From: Streptomyces pseudovenezuelae
Lineage (GTDB): Bacteria > Actinomycetota > Actinomycetes > Streptomycetales > Streptomycetaceae
Reading direction: 5' to 3'
Assembly: GCF_001513955.1 (NCBI RefSeq)
Contig: NZ_KQ948144.1
Coordinates: 812,853-876,852 of the forward strand
Length of the DNA stretch: 64,000 nucleotides
In this document: positions 33,664 through 41,957 of the stretch, one piece after another
How the letters are laid out: each line of letters opens with the position of its first letter
Numbering within the stretch: position 1 is the first letter of the stretch
The notes under the pieces: model-generated
The model's input: only the letters and a program-made list of their open reading frames with translations
The model's database searches: none
Told to the model about the DNA's origin: nothing
Translations under genes and position numbers: made by a program

Positions 33664-34122
33664 ATGAGGATCTCTGCGCGGGCGGACTACGCGGTACGGG
33701 CGGTGCTGGAGCTTGCCGTGCGGCAGGACACGGAGCCGGTGAAGGCCGAGGCCATCGCCGCGGTCCAGGACATTCCGCACAAGTTCCTGGAGGGGATTCT
33801 CGGCGATCTGCGGCGCGGTGGGATCGTCGACAGCAGGCGTGGCGGGGGCGGCGGTTACCGCCTCGCGCGGGAGGCCTCGGCCATCACGGTCGCGGACGTC
33901 ATCCGCGCGGTCGACGGGCCGATCGTGTCGGTGCGCGGCGAGCGGCCCACCGGACTGGAGTACACGGGTTCCGCACAGCCCTTGCTGCCGCTGTGGATCG
34001 CCCTGCGGGCCAACGTCCGCAAGATCCTGGAGGGCGTCACCATCGCCGACATCGCGGGCGACGCACTCCCCGAACCGGTACAGCGGCTCGCGGCCGAGCC
34101 GGCCGCGTGGGAGAACCCCTGA
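33664..34122 (+). CDS. Rrf2-family regulator without cysteines
   Basis: A 152-residue Rrf2-type winged-helix regulator: MRISARADYAVRAVLELA, recognition region IPHKFLEGILGDLRRGGIV and the wing GGGGGYRLAREA. Iron-sulfur members (IscR, NsrR) carry three cysteines, but this protein has none, so it cannot hold a cysteine-ligated cluster and probably senses another signal. The ATG at 33664 is preceded by the palindrome ACAATTGT at 33653. It diverges from the GH35 gene and lies 92 bp before the ECF sigma gene. Confidence 0.8.
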   Translation: MRISARADYAVRAVLELAVRQDTEPVKAEAIAAVQDIPHKFLEGILGDLRRGGIVDSRRGGGGGYRLAREASAITVADVIRAVDGPIVSVRGERPTGLEYTGSAQPLLPLWIALRANVRKILEGVTIADIAGDALPEPVQRLAAEPAAWENP

Positions 34123-34213
34123 GGTAGAGAACCCTCCGGGGGCTCCGCCTGTCGGTGTGACGTGGATCACGGCGAGGGGAAAACCTGTCGCCGGGGCCGG
34201 GCGTCTAGCAGGT

Positions 34214-34774
34214 GTGAGATCAGTCAGAGCAGCGCTGCACGAGCTGGACGAGGAGCGTCTCGTCCGGCTGGTGGCCAAAGGCGACCGTGCCGCGTTCGAG
34301 GAGCTGTACCGGCGTACGTCGCCGTGGATGGTGGTGAGGCTGCGCCGCCGGTGCGGGGACGAGCAGATCGTCGCGGAGGTCATGCAGGAGACCTACCTGG
34401 CGGTGTGGCGAGCGGCGGGCGCGTTCGCCGGGACCGCTGTCGGGGGGACGGCCACCGGGTGGCTGTGGACGATCGCGGCACGCCGTCTGGTCGACGCGTT
34501 CCGGCGCAGGGCTCACCACGCGGAGCCGCCGCCGGCCGCCGCCCCGCCCGACCGGGCGCCCGCCGCCGAGGAGTTGGCGCTCGCCGAGACCGTCGGCGGT
34601 GACGTCGGGGACGCGCTGCGGCGCCTCGCACCGGAGCTGAGACAGGTACTGCAGGCCATGGTGCTCGACGGGCTGTCCGTCCGGGAGACCGCGGTCCTGC
34701 TCGGGCTGCCCGAGGGCACGGTCAAGACCCGTGCCCGCCGGGCCCGTATCGAGATGCGGAGGTCGCTGGCATGA
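34214..34774 (+). CDS. ECF RNA polymerase sigma factor
   Basis: A sigma factor of about 186 residues with region 2 (AAFEELYRRTSPWMVVRLRRRCGDEQIVAEVMQETYLAVWR, WLWTIAARRLVDAFRRR) and region 4 (LRQVLQAMVLDGLSVRETAVLLGLPEGTVKTRARRARIEMR). A variable Pro/Ala linker joins them. The start is uncertain: GTG at 34214 is chosen, with a weak AGCAGG nearby. The stop overlaps the anti-sigma gene (ATGA), so the pair should be made in stoichiometry. The downstream ABC exporter genes are the likely regulon. Confidence 0.82.
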   Translation: MRSVRAALHELDEERLVRLVAKGDRAAFEELYRRTSPWMVVRLRRRCGDEQIVAEVMQETYLAVWRAAGAFAGTAVGGTATGWLWTIAARRLVDAFRRRAHHAEPPPAAAPPDRAPAAEELALAETVGGDVGDALRRLAPELRQVLQAMVLDGLSVRETAVLLGLPEGTVKTRARRARIEMRRSLA

Positions 34775-35589
34775 GTGCCGAACACGCGTCGAAGCGAATC
34801 ATCGAGGGATACGTACGCGGTGGCGCGGACCTCTCCGCCGACGAGGTGTGGGCCGTGGAGGCGCATCTGGAGACGTGCCGGGTGTGCCGTGACGGGCTGT
34901 CCGCCGCGGTCGACGCCGGGGCGCCCGAGGTGGCGCGGCTCGTCGACACCGTGTGGTCGGGGCTCGAACCCCGCCTCGCGGTCACCGCCACGATGCCGCG
35001 CCGGCGGCGCTGGTCGGCGCGGCTGTCGAGATGGATGACCCCCACGATGGTGCCGTGGCTGGCCATGGCCGTGGGCGTCACGCTGCTGACCCTGCTGCTC
35101 GACCGCGTCTACGCCGGCTCCGGCGAGGTGTCGCTGGTGCTGCTGCTCGCGCCGGTCCTGCCGGTGCTCGGCGTCGCGGCGTCCTGGTCGCGCGGCCTGG
35201 ACCCGGCCTACGAACTGACGGCCTCGGTGCCCAGGAGCGGGCTCCACCTGGTGCTGCGGCGCACCGCGTCGGTGCTCGGTGTGGTGGTCCCCGCGCTGCT
35301 GGTGGGCGGCTGGGCGACGGGAGTGATGGTGGTGCAGTGGCTGCTGCCCTGTCTGGCCTTCACCGCGACGACCCTGGCGCTCGGCGGCGTGATCGGTGTG
35401 ACCCGCGCCGCCTTCGTGCTGGCCGCCGTGTGGGCCGCTGTGGTCGTGGCGCCCACCGTGGTCACCAGCCGTACGACCTTCGCCCTGCAGACGGACGGGC
35501 TGCCCGCGTGGGGGCTGATCCTCGCACTCGGTCTCGCTGTCGTGACCGCCCGCAGAGGCGCGTACACCCTGCTGGGAGCTCATCGATGA
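34771..35589 (+). CDS. Zinc-finger anti-sigma factor with multi-helix membrane domain
   Basis: A 272-residue protein. The N-terminus carries a zinc-binding anti-sigma HxxxCxxC motif (AHLETCRVC, residues about 31-39), which would hold the ECF sigma factor. Six hydrophobic helices follow from about residue 88, many more than the single helix of usual anti-sigmas, so signal sensing may occur in the membrane. It overlaps the sigma gene and the upstream reading frame of the ABC ATPase gene, forming one operon. Confidence 0.75.
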   Translation: MSAEHASKRIIEGYVRGGADLSADEVWAVEAHLETCRVCRDGLSAAVDAGAPEVARLVDTVWSGLEPRLAVTATMPRRRRWSARLSRWMTPTMVPWLAMAVGVTLLTLLLDRVYAGSGEVSLVLLLAPVLPVLGVAASWSRGLDPAYELTASVPRSGLHLVLRRTASVLGVVVPALLVGGWATGVMVVQWLLPCLAFTATTLALGGVIGVTRAAFVLAAVWAAVVVAPTVVTSRTTFALQTDGLPAWGLILALGLAVVTARRGAYTLLGAHR

Positions 35590-35621
35590 CCCACGGGAAG
35601 AACACAGGAGAGGAACACTCC

Positions 35622-36431
35622 ATGACGTCTGCCGTGAGCACGGCCGACATCGCACCGACGGCCCACGCCTGGGAGATCCGGGCCACCGGGCTGAAGGTCA
35701 GGGTCGGCAGGAAACGGATGGCCGTCGACGGTCTCGACCTCTCGCTGGGCATCGGCGTCCATGGACTCCTCGGCCCCAACGGGGCGGGCAAGACCACCCT
35801 CATCAGGACGCTGGCCACCGTGCTGCGCCCCACCGAGGGCAGCCTGGAACTGTTCGGCGAGTCCGTGGGCGGCATGGGCGAGCACCGGGCGGTGCGCCGC
35901 CGGATCGGCTATCTGCCGCAGGAGTTCGGCTACTACAAGCGCTTCACGGTGCGCGAGTTCGTCGAGTACATGGCGTGGCTGAAGGAGGTGCCCAAGGCGA
36001 GCATCCCCGCGGCGGTGCAGCGTGCCGTGGAGCGGGTGGGGCTGGCGGACCGCGCCGACGAGAGGATGAAGGCCCTGTCGGGCGGCATGGTGCGGCGGGT
36101 CGGCATCGCCCAGGCCATCGTCAACGACCCGACGATCCTGCTCCTCGACGAGCCCACGGTCGGCCTCGACCCGGCGCAGCGGATGCGCTTCCGTGAACTG
36201 CTGCAGGAGTTGGGCACGGACACCTGCGTGCTCGTCTCGACCCACCTGGTGGAGGACGTCGCCGCCGCCTGCGCCGACGTGCTGCTCTTCGCCGAGGGGC
36301 GGCTGGTCTTCAAGGGGCCCCCGGACGAGCTGGCCTCGGTGGGCGGTCCGGAACACGAGGGTGACAGCCCACTGGAGCGCGGCTACTCGGCCCTGCTGCT
36401 CAACCCCGAGCAGACGAGGGGGACTTGGTGA
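35622..36431 (+). CDS. ABC exporter ATP-binding protein
   Basis: A 269-residue ATPase of the drug/lipid or peptide exporter type. It has Walker A LLGPNGAGKTT, the Q-loop YLPQEFG, signature ALSGGMVRRVGIAQAI, Walker B ILLLDEPTVGLDP and H-loop STHLVEDV. The ATG at 35622 with GGAGAGG 8 nt upstream is preferred to an ATG at 35586 that overlaps the anti-sigma stop. The stop overlaps the permease GTG. The transported compound is unknown; self-protection or envelope stress is plausible given the sigma/anti-sigma pair. Confidence 0.85.
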   Translation: MTSAVSTADIAPTAHAWEIRATGLKVRVGRKRMAVDGLDLSLGIGVHGLLGPNGAGKTTLIRTLATVLRPTEGSLELFGESVGGMGEHRAVRRRIGYLPQEFGYYKRFTVREFVEYMAWLKEVPKASIPAAVQRAVERVGLADRADERMKALSGGMVRRVGIAQAIVNDPTILLLDEPTVGLDPAQRMRFRELLQELGTDTCVLVSTHLVEDVAAACADVLLFAEGRLVFKGPPDELASVGGPEHEGDSPLERGYSALLLNPEQTRGTW

Positions 36432-37822
36432 ACGGCCGCGTACTGCGCATCGAGTTGAGGCGTTCGGTCGCCCGGTGGGCCGGCGTCGTGGTCCTGGTGC
36501 CGTCGCTGATGTTCCTGTACCTGCTCCACGGCGACTGGTGGAACGGCACCACGGCGTGGACGGCCCAGTGGACGCCGCTGGCCATGAGGACCCGCTCCCT
36601 GCTCTTCTACCTCTGGCCGCTCGTCATCGGGCTCGGGGCGCTGCAGGGACTGCGCGACCACCGCTCGACGATGTCCGAGCTGCTGACGAGCACCCCCCGG
36701 CCCGCCCGGCACCGCGCGGCCACGCTCGCGGGCGCGACGGCGATCACGCTGGCCTGCGCCTTCGCGTCGCTCGTCCTCGTGGGCGGGGTCCAGGTGCTCG
36801 CCCACACCGGGTACACGCACCTCGGGTGGCTGCCCGTCTCGCTGGTGGGGGTGCTCTTCCTGGTGGCGGGGGCGGTGCTGGGCATGGGAGCCGCGCGGGC
36901 CCTGCCGTCGCCGCTCACCCCGCCGGCGCTTGCCATGGCCGCCTTCGTGTTCACCGCCCTGATGCACATGTCCCTGGGCCGGACGGACACCAGCACGGCG
37001 GACGGGCTGACGAGCAGCGAGCCGAACCGGATCTCGCTGCTGTCACCGACGCTGGACGATGTGCGCGAGGCGTTCGTCACGCTGTCCGCCCCCGTGCACG
37101 TCGGGCAGACGATCTGGCTGCTCGGTATGGCCGCGACCGGCCTCGCCCTGCTCGTCGCCGCGACCCCGCGCGCCCGGCTGATCGCCCTGACGCCCGTCCT
37201 GGCGGGTGCGGTGATCGCCCTGCTCGTCCTGCCGGCCGACGCGCGCCGGATGTACGTCGTCGACAAGGCCGCCGCGGAGCTGGTGTGCGACGGCCCGGTG
37301 TGCGTGACGAGGACGCAGCAGGCCCGGCTCGCGGACCTCGCGGGCCCCGGCAAGGAGGCGCTGCGCCGGCTGCGCGGTGCCCTCGGTGATCAGGCACCGG
37401 ACTCGGTCCGGGAGAACACCGCCGTACTGCCGGAGGGCTCCACGCCGCGGTGGTCACGCGGGACCGTGCTCTTCGACTTCGACGACGACATCATCGCCAC
37501 CGCCAAGGGCGAGGAGCTGACCTGGGCCCTGATCGCCAAGGGCATGGTGCCGGGGTGCACCCCCGTCGGCTGGAGCGGCTTCGGGGGAGACGAATACGCG
37601 CAGACCGTCGCGCTGGGCTGGGTCCTCGGGGACCTCAAGCCGCTCGGCGCCGCGTCGGGACGTATGCGCGGCGAGATCGAGGCCGAGACCCGCCCGGTGT
37701 GGCGGGAACTCAAGGCGCTGCCACGGGCCGGGCAGCTCTCCCGGATCAGGGCGATGCGGGCCGCCGCGCTCTCCTGCGAGGGCGACCCGTTCGACGCCCT
37801 GTCCGGCGGTGCGGCCCGGTGA
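36428..37822 (+). CDS. ABC exporter membrane protein with C-terminal soluble domain
   Basis: A 464-residue integral membrane protein. About six helices occupy residues 15-275. A soluble domain (about 280-464) contains paired cysteines (LVCDGPVCVT) and DDDIIATAKGEELTWALIAKGMVPGC. This is more than a plain permease has, and the outer domain may bind a ligand or process a peptide. The GTG at 36428 overlaps the ATPase stop (GTGA) and follows GAGGGGG. Its own stop overlaps the next GTG. Confidence 0.7.
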   Translation: MNGRVLRIELRRSVARWAGVVVLVPSLMFLYLLHGDWWNGTTAWTAQWTPLAMRTRSLLFYLWPLVIGLGALQGLRDHRSTMSELLTSTPRPARHRAATLAGATAITLACAFASLVLVGGVQVLAHTGYTHLGWLPVSLVGVLFLVAGAVLGMGAARALPSPLTPPALAMAAFVFTALMHMSLGRTDTSTADGLTSSEPNRISLLSPTLDDVREAFVTLSAPVHVGQTIWLLGMAATGLALLVAATPRARLIALTPVLAGAVIALLVLPADARRMYVVDKAAAELVCDGPVCVTRTQQARLADLAGPGKEALRRLRGALGDQAPDSVRENTAVLPEGSTPRWSRGTVLFDFDDDIIATAKGEELTWALIAKGMVPGCTPVGWSGFGGDEYAQTVALGWVLGDLKPLGAASGRMRGEIEAETRPVWRELKALPRAGQLSRIRAMRAAALSCEGDPFDALSGGAAR

Positions 37823-38394
37823 GATGGCTGACGTTGTACGCGCGTTCGCGTCAGGTGCCCGCGGCGCTCGCCGCGGTGCTGATCGGCGCGGTGACGGTGT
37901 GGGCGCTCGCCCGGGACCAGGACGCGGGGCCCGGTGATCCGCGGCTGCCCGTGCTCGTCCTCGCCACGGGGGCGACGGCCGTCTCGGTCGGGCTCGGCGG
38001 GCAGGACCTCGCGCTGGACCGGACGGCCGCGATCCGCTGGATGCCCCGCAGAGCGGCGCACGTGCTGCTCGCCGGCGCGGTCGTCGCCGCCGCGCTGCTG
38101 GCAGTGCAGACCATGGGTGTGTCCATGGCCACCACCGCGTTCGTCGTGCGGGACAGCGCGGGCCTGATGGGCCTGGTCGCTCTCGGCGCGGCGCTCTCGG
38201 GCGGCCAGTACGCATGGACGCTGCCGTTCGCCTGGCTCTCGTTGGTGTTCTTCGCCCCGCCCCCGACGAGTGTGCCGATGCACGTGGTGATGTGGATGCT
38301 GCTGCCTCCCGGCACGGCAGCGGGCACCTGGACAGCCCTGGTCCTCACGATCGTCGGCCTCACCGCGTACACCGTCGCCGGCCCGAGGCGGTAG
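37819..38394 (+). CDS. Small integral membrane protein, last gene of the sigma/ABC operon
   Basis: A 191-residue protein with about five or six hydrophobic helices and short loops. I do not recognise a family; it may be a second permease subunit of the exporter. The GTG start overlaps the preceding stop (GTGA). It belongs to the same five-gene coupled set as the sigma factor, anti-sigma, ATPase and larger membrane protein. Confidence 0.65.
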   Translation: MRWLTLYARSRQVPAALAAVLIGAVTVWALARDQDAGPGDPRLPVLVLATGATAVSVGLGGQDLALDRTAAIRWMPRRAAHVLLAGAVVAAALLAVQTMGVSMATTAFVVRDSAGLMGLVALGAALSGGQYAWTLPFAWLSLVFFAPPPTSVPMHVVMWMLLPPGTAAGTWTALVLTIVGLTAYTVAGPRR

Positions 38395-38560
38395 CCGCCC
38401 AACTGGCTTTGTTCACACGTGAGTTCAGCCATCCCTGAAATGGCTGGAGTTCGCTCTGGCGGGGTCACAGGGTGCTCCCTACGATTCGATCGCCGCGGTG
38501 CTTCACAGAAACCACACAGGTTCTCCACGCTTCAACAACAGCGCAGAGGAGAGACCCCCC

Positions 38561-39211
38561 ATGGCAAGTGGACTGTTCCTGGGCGGCGCCGTCGCCGCCC
38601 TCGTCGCCGCGGCGATGCCCGCGCACAACCCGTCCGGCGGGTTCGAGGACCCGCCCCCGGACAAGATCGTCATCAAGGTCGCCACGGTGAACGGCTCGGG
38701 CTGTCCCGCGGGCACGGCGGCCGTCGCGGTCTCCGAGGACAACACCGCGTTCACGGTCACCTACAGCGACTACCTCGCCCAGGTCGGCGGCAACTCCGAC
38801 CCCACGGCGTTCCGCAAGAACTGCCAGCTCAACCTGCTCGTCCACGTCCCGTCGGGCTTCACGTACGCCATCGCCAGCGCGGACTACCGGGGCTTCGCCT
38901 CGCTCCAGGCCGGCGCGAGCGGCGTCCAGCGGGCCTCGTACTACTTCCAGGGCTCCCCGCAGACGGCCGCCAAGACCCACACCTTCCCCGGCGCCTACAA
39001 CGACAACTGGCAGGCGACCGACACCACCGACTGGGCCCAGCTGGTCTGGGCGCCCTGCGGGGTCCAGCGCAACTTCAACATCAACACGGAGGTCCGCGTG
39101 AACGTGGGCACCTCCTCGCCGTCCAAGGTCAGCTTCATGACGATGGACTCGACCGACGGCGACATCAGCACCGTCTACCACATGGCGTGGAAGGAGTGCC
39201 CCGGCAAGTGA
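38561..39211 (+). CDS. Secreted DUF4360 protein
   Basis: A 216-residue secreted protein with a signal peptide (about 1-22) and a DUF4360 beta-sandwich. It has conserved cysteines in NGSGCPAGTAAVAVS, RKNCQLNLLVHVPSGF, WAPCGVQRNFNINTEV and the C-terminal KECPGK, probably two disulfides. The family is common in Streptomyces and fungi, and its function is not established. GAGGAGAG precedes the ATG. A strong hairpin ends it against the convergent dioxygenase gene. Confidence 0.8.
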   Translation: MASGLFLGGAVAALVAAAMPAHNPSGGFEDPPPDKIVIKVATVNGSGCPAGTAAVAVSEDNTAFTVTYSDYLAQVGGNSDPTAFRKNCQLNLLVHVPSGFTYAIASADYRGFASLQAGASGVQRASYYFQGSPQTAAKTHTFPGAYNDNWQATDTTDWAQLVWAPCGVQRNFNINTEVRVNVGTSSPSKVSFMTMDSTDGDISTVYHMAWKECPGK

Positions 39212-39226
39212 GGTTCCGGGCAGGTC

Positions 39227-39255
39227 CCGCCCGCCGCCCTGAGGGCGGCGGGCGG
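39227..39255. terminator. Bidirectional terminator, 13-bp stem
   Basis: A perfect 13-bp G+C stem (39227-39239 with 39243-39255) and a 3-nt loop lie between the convergent DUF4360 and dioxygenase stops. It can serve both transcripts. Confidence 0.8.
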
Positions 39256-39269
39256 TTCGGGTGCCGGGT

Positions 39270-40073
39270 TCAGCTCCTCTCGACGCCGAGGGTCAGGGTG
39301 CCGGAGTAGCCGGCCGAGGGGCTGCTGCCGAGGGCGGTCAGGGTCAGCAGACCGGACGCGGCGCCGCCGTCGTCGTAGATCCCGTCCTGGGCGAGGGTGG
39401 TGCGGGTGACCGTGTTGGCCGAGTACGGCGAGCGCGCGCCGACCTTGGCGGTGATCGTCTCGTCGAAGAAGAGCTGGCCGGTGTGGAGTTCGGTGCCGCC
39501 GGTGAAGGAGCCGTCCGAGGTGAGGGTGACGCCGACGTGCACCTTCACGTGGATGTGCACGCAGCGGCCCCGGTACCAGCCCGGGTAGACCGTGGTGATG
39601 CGGGCGACGCCGCCGGTGCCGGTGAGGACGCCGCCGCGCAGGAAGGTGCCGCTGTCGGGCTCGTTGTGGCCGTTGTTGCCGACGTAGCCGGAGTACTCGC
39701 CGAGCGCGTCGCAGTGCCAGATCTCCACGAGGGCGTTGCTGATGGTGGCGCAGGTGTCGTCGTCGACGACGGTGAGGGCGAGTTCGAGCGGGAAGCCGGT
39801 CTTGCCCTCGGTGATGTCGGAGCGGACGTACTGGCCGTCGAGGTAGTAGGGGCCTTCGGTCATCTCCCGGGTGAGGGTGCAGACCGCCGCGGCGGCCACG
39901 GGGACGGTGTCGGCGGTGTCGGCCGTCCGCGAGGCGGGGGTGCCGGACACGGCCGCGCCCACGGCGAGGGTGGCGGCGGTGGCGCCCGTGGCGACCAGGA
40001 CGGTGCGGCGGGCGAGGGCGTCTCTCGCGGGGGCCTCGGTCATGGGGGTGTCGTTCATGGGGGTGTCTGTCAT
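39270..40073 (-). CDS. Secreted intradiol ring-cleavage dioxygenase
   Basis: A 267-residue secreted non-haem Fe(III) dioxygenase that opens catechol-type rings between the hydroxyls. It has a Tat-like signal (RRTVLVATGATAATLAVGAA). The iron ligands are visible as Tyr in TEGPYYLDGQ, Tyr in VYPGWYRGRCVHIHVKV and the two His of HIHV; the family EIWHCDALGEYSGY is present. It would act on lignin- or plant-derived catechols outside the cell. The start is uncertain: ATG at 40073 is chosen among several in-frame starts inside a GACACCCCCATGA direct repeat, and no good ribosome site is seen. Confidence 0.85.
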   Translation of the reverse strand: MTDTPMNDTPMTEAPARDALARRTVLVATGATAATLAVGAAVSGTPASRTADTADTVPVAAAAVCTLTREMTEGPYYLDGQYVRSDITEGKTGFPLELALTVVDDDTCATISNALVEIWHCDALGEYSGYVGNNGHNEPDSGTFLRGGVLTGTGGVARITTVYPGWYRGRCVHIHVKVHVGVTLTSDGSFTGGTELHTGQLFFDETITAKVGARSPYSANTVTRTTLAQDGIYDDGGAASGLLTLTALGSSPSAGYSGTLTLGVERS

Positions 40074-40219
40074 GAACACGACACCGTAGAAGGAGTTTCT
40101 GTTGATGGGCTGTCAGTTCGGCAAAGTGAGGGGTCGTCAAGTTCCGTGCGAGACAGGTTGCGGTGTCGTCGGCGGTGGGCGCGGTACGGTATCGGGGCGT
40201 ATGCCGACAAGGAGGGTAA

Positions 40220-40525
40220 ATGGGGCTTACCGTGCGGGTCGAACGGCGCATCGCGGAGGACTTCCCCGGCCGGGAGGGCGAGGTGGTGGGCGATCTCCTC
40301 ACCGAGCTGGTCAACCACCTGACCGACCGGGGCGACCAGGAGGACAAGGAACGGATCGCCGCCGCGACGCTGCTGTGCGGACAGGGCCGGGTGGACCGGC
40401 TCCTCGACGCCGTCCAGCTGGCCAAGGAGGACTGGCGGGACGTGCTGGTGGGGGCGGGGCTGGCGGAGGCGGGGTGGAGAGAGCGGCTGGAGGCGGACTT
40501 CGGCCCGGCGGTCGCCTCCGGCTGA
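40220..40525 (+). CDS. Conserved hypothetical small protein
   Basis: A 101-residue soluble, mostly helical, acidic protein (VERRIAEDFPGREGEVVGDLLTELV, DRLLDAVQLAKEDWRDVLVGAGLA). I do not recognise a named family. GGAGGG lies upstream and the codon use is typical, so it is probably real. The block of non-coding repeats begins at its stop codon. Confidence 0.65.
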   Translation: MGLTVRVERRIAEDFPGREGEVVGDLLTELVNHLTDRGDQEDKERIAAATLLCGQGRVDRLLDAVQLAKEDWRDVLVGAGLAEAGWRERLEADFGPAVASG

Positions 40526-41045
40526 CGCGGTGGTGCGGGCCCTGCGGTCGGCGTCGAACCTGCGGGTGCGGCGGGGCTGCGGGGTCGCGTGCTGTCCGGG
40601 GGCGGCTGTGTGACGTGTGGACGGTCTCGCGCGAAGGGTTCGCGTTGCTGCTTGCCGTGCGGTGAGGGCCGCGTCTCGCGGGAAGCGGTTCGGCGGCCGT
40701 CTCTCGCTGACGCGGTGGTGCGGGCCCTGCGGTCGGCGTCGAGCCTGCGGGTGCGGCGGGGCTGCGGGGCCATGCGCTGTCCGGGGGCCGGGCACCGGCT
40801 GCGTGGAGGGTGGCGTGGCGCTGGAACCGGTTCGGCGGTAGCCCCCGGCTGATGTGGTGGTGCGGGCCTCGTGGTCGGCGTCGAGCCTGCGGGTGCGGCG
40901 GGGCTGCGGGCCGCGTGCTGTCCGGGGTCGGTTGTATGTGGGGGGTGGTGTGACGTCTGGATGGCCTCGCGCGAGGAGTCCGTGTCGCTGCTTGCCGTGC
41001 GGCGGGGGCCGCGTCTCGCGGAAAGCGGTTCGGGGGCCGTCGTGC
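40521..41045. repeat. Three imperfect tandem repeat units in a gene-free stretch
   Basis: No convincing gene lies between 40526 and 41064. The stretch holds three head-to-tail units starting at 40521, 40706 and 40848, each opening with GCTGAYGYGGTGGTGCGGGC followed by a shared GCGTCGA.CCTGCGGGTGCGG block. Units 1 and 3 also share CTGCTTGCCGTGCGG and CGTCTCGCGG..AGCGGTTCGG (40651, 40993 onward). Unit 2 lacks the middle and is about 45 bp shorter. Frames across the units are broken and biased wrongly for Streptomyces coding. Their origin is unknown. Confidence 0.7.
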
Positions 41046-41064
41046 CGACCGGTACCTTCGGCTC

Positions 41065-41445
41065 ATGTGCCACTACGCCGACAAGGCATACAAGCTGCAC
41101 TACGCGTGCGTGCCCTGCCGTGTCGCGTTCAAGCGGCATCCCGGCCCCGGCGGGCATCGGTGCCCCCGCTGCGCCACGCCGATGAGCTGCGCCGGGCGGG
41201 ACTTCGCGGCACCCCGGCGGCGGGACGTGAAGGCATGGAGCGTGGTGGCGGCCGTGCTCGCCGCAGGTCTGCGCTACGAGGGGCGTGAGCCCTGCGGCTG
41301 TGGCAGGGAGCCCAAGTTCCGCCCTCGTACCCGCGCTCAGCTACGGGCGCGCCGGGCCGCGGCGGCGCGCAGCGGGACGCCTCTGGCCGAACTGCTGGGG
41401 CGTTCGGACCCGGAGGCCCCCGAAGACCCCGCTCGGTGCCGCTGA
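41065..41445 (+). CDS. Zinc-ribbon-type conserved hypothetical protein
   Basis: A 126-residue protein with two CxxC knuckles (YACVPCRVAF and HRCPRCATPM, about 12-40) that probably bind one zinc, and a later CGCGREPKF. The C-terminus is Arg/Ala-rich. No catalytic motif is seen; nucleic-acid or protein contact is possible. The ribosome site is weak. It follows the repeat block by 19 bp. Confidence 0.65.
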   Translation: MCHYADKAYKLHYACVPCRVAFKRHPGPGGHRCPRCATPMSCAGRDFAAPRRRDVKAWSVVAAVLAAGLRYEGREPCGCGREPKFRPRTRAQLRARRAAAARSGTPLAELLGRSDPEAPEDPARCR

Positions 41446-41531
41446 CCGCTTACCCCTCGGGTAATCGACCCCGGTCCGGCGTGCGTGCGAGGCTCATCCG
41501 CGTACGGAGCCCTACCGACCGGGAGGACGAC

Positions 41532-41876
41532 ATGACCGCCTACGCCATCGCCCACCTGCGGGACGCCGCGCCGCATCCGGAGATCGCCGAGTACATCGAG
41601 CGCATCACCGCCACCTTCGAGCCGTACGGCGGGAGCTTCCTCGTGCACGGCGCGCAGCACGAGGTGAAGGAGGGCGGCTGGCCCGGGCACGTCGTGGTGA
41701 TCGGGTTTCCCGGGATCGCCGAGGCGCGGGCTTGGTGGGACTCCGCCGCCTACCAGGAGATCGCGCCGCTGCGCTCGCGGCACATCCAGGGCGACATCAT
41801 CCTGGTCGAGGGCGTTCCCCGGGGCTACGACCCCGCGGTCACCGCGAAGGCGATGCGGGACACGCTCACGCCGTGA
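41532..41876 (+). CDS. DUF1330 ferredoxin-like alpha/beta-barrel protein
   Basis: A 114-residue dimeric alpha/beta-barrel-type protein of the DUF1330 family: YIERITATFEPYGGSFLVHG, VVVIGFPGIAEARAWWDSAAYQEIAPLR. Related small proteins include monooxygenase- and stress-response-like folds, but no reaction is assigned to this family. GGGAGG stands before the ATG at 41532. It appears to be a single gene. Confidence 0.8.
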   Translation: MTAYAIAHLRDAAPHPEIAEYIERITATFEPYGGSFLVHGAQHEVKEGGWPGHVVVIGFPGIAEARAWWDSAAYQEIAPLRSRHIQGDIILVEGVPRGYDPAVTAKAMRDTLTP

Positions 41877-41957
41877 GGATCCCTCGCGCTCCCCGACTCC
41901 CGTGCCCCACGGGGCTGTTGGATACTGGGCCGAGGCATACGGAAGGGGGAGGCTCGC

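Noticed and set aside
29636..33667. A 1343-codon plus-strand open frame opposite the kinase and GH35 genes
   Set aside because: Low-complexity Arg/Gly/Val-rich translation spanning two real minus-strand genes with intact catalytic motifs; also a shadow.
40526..41064. Short open frames and a possible CRISPR-like array in the repeat block
   Set aside because: There are only three units of unequal length with no short conserved repeat and variable spacer pattern, and no cas genes. Frames are inconsistent between units.
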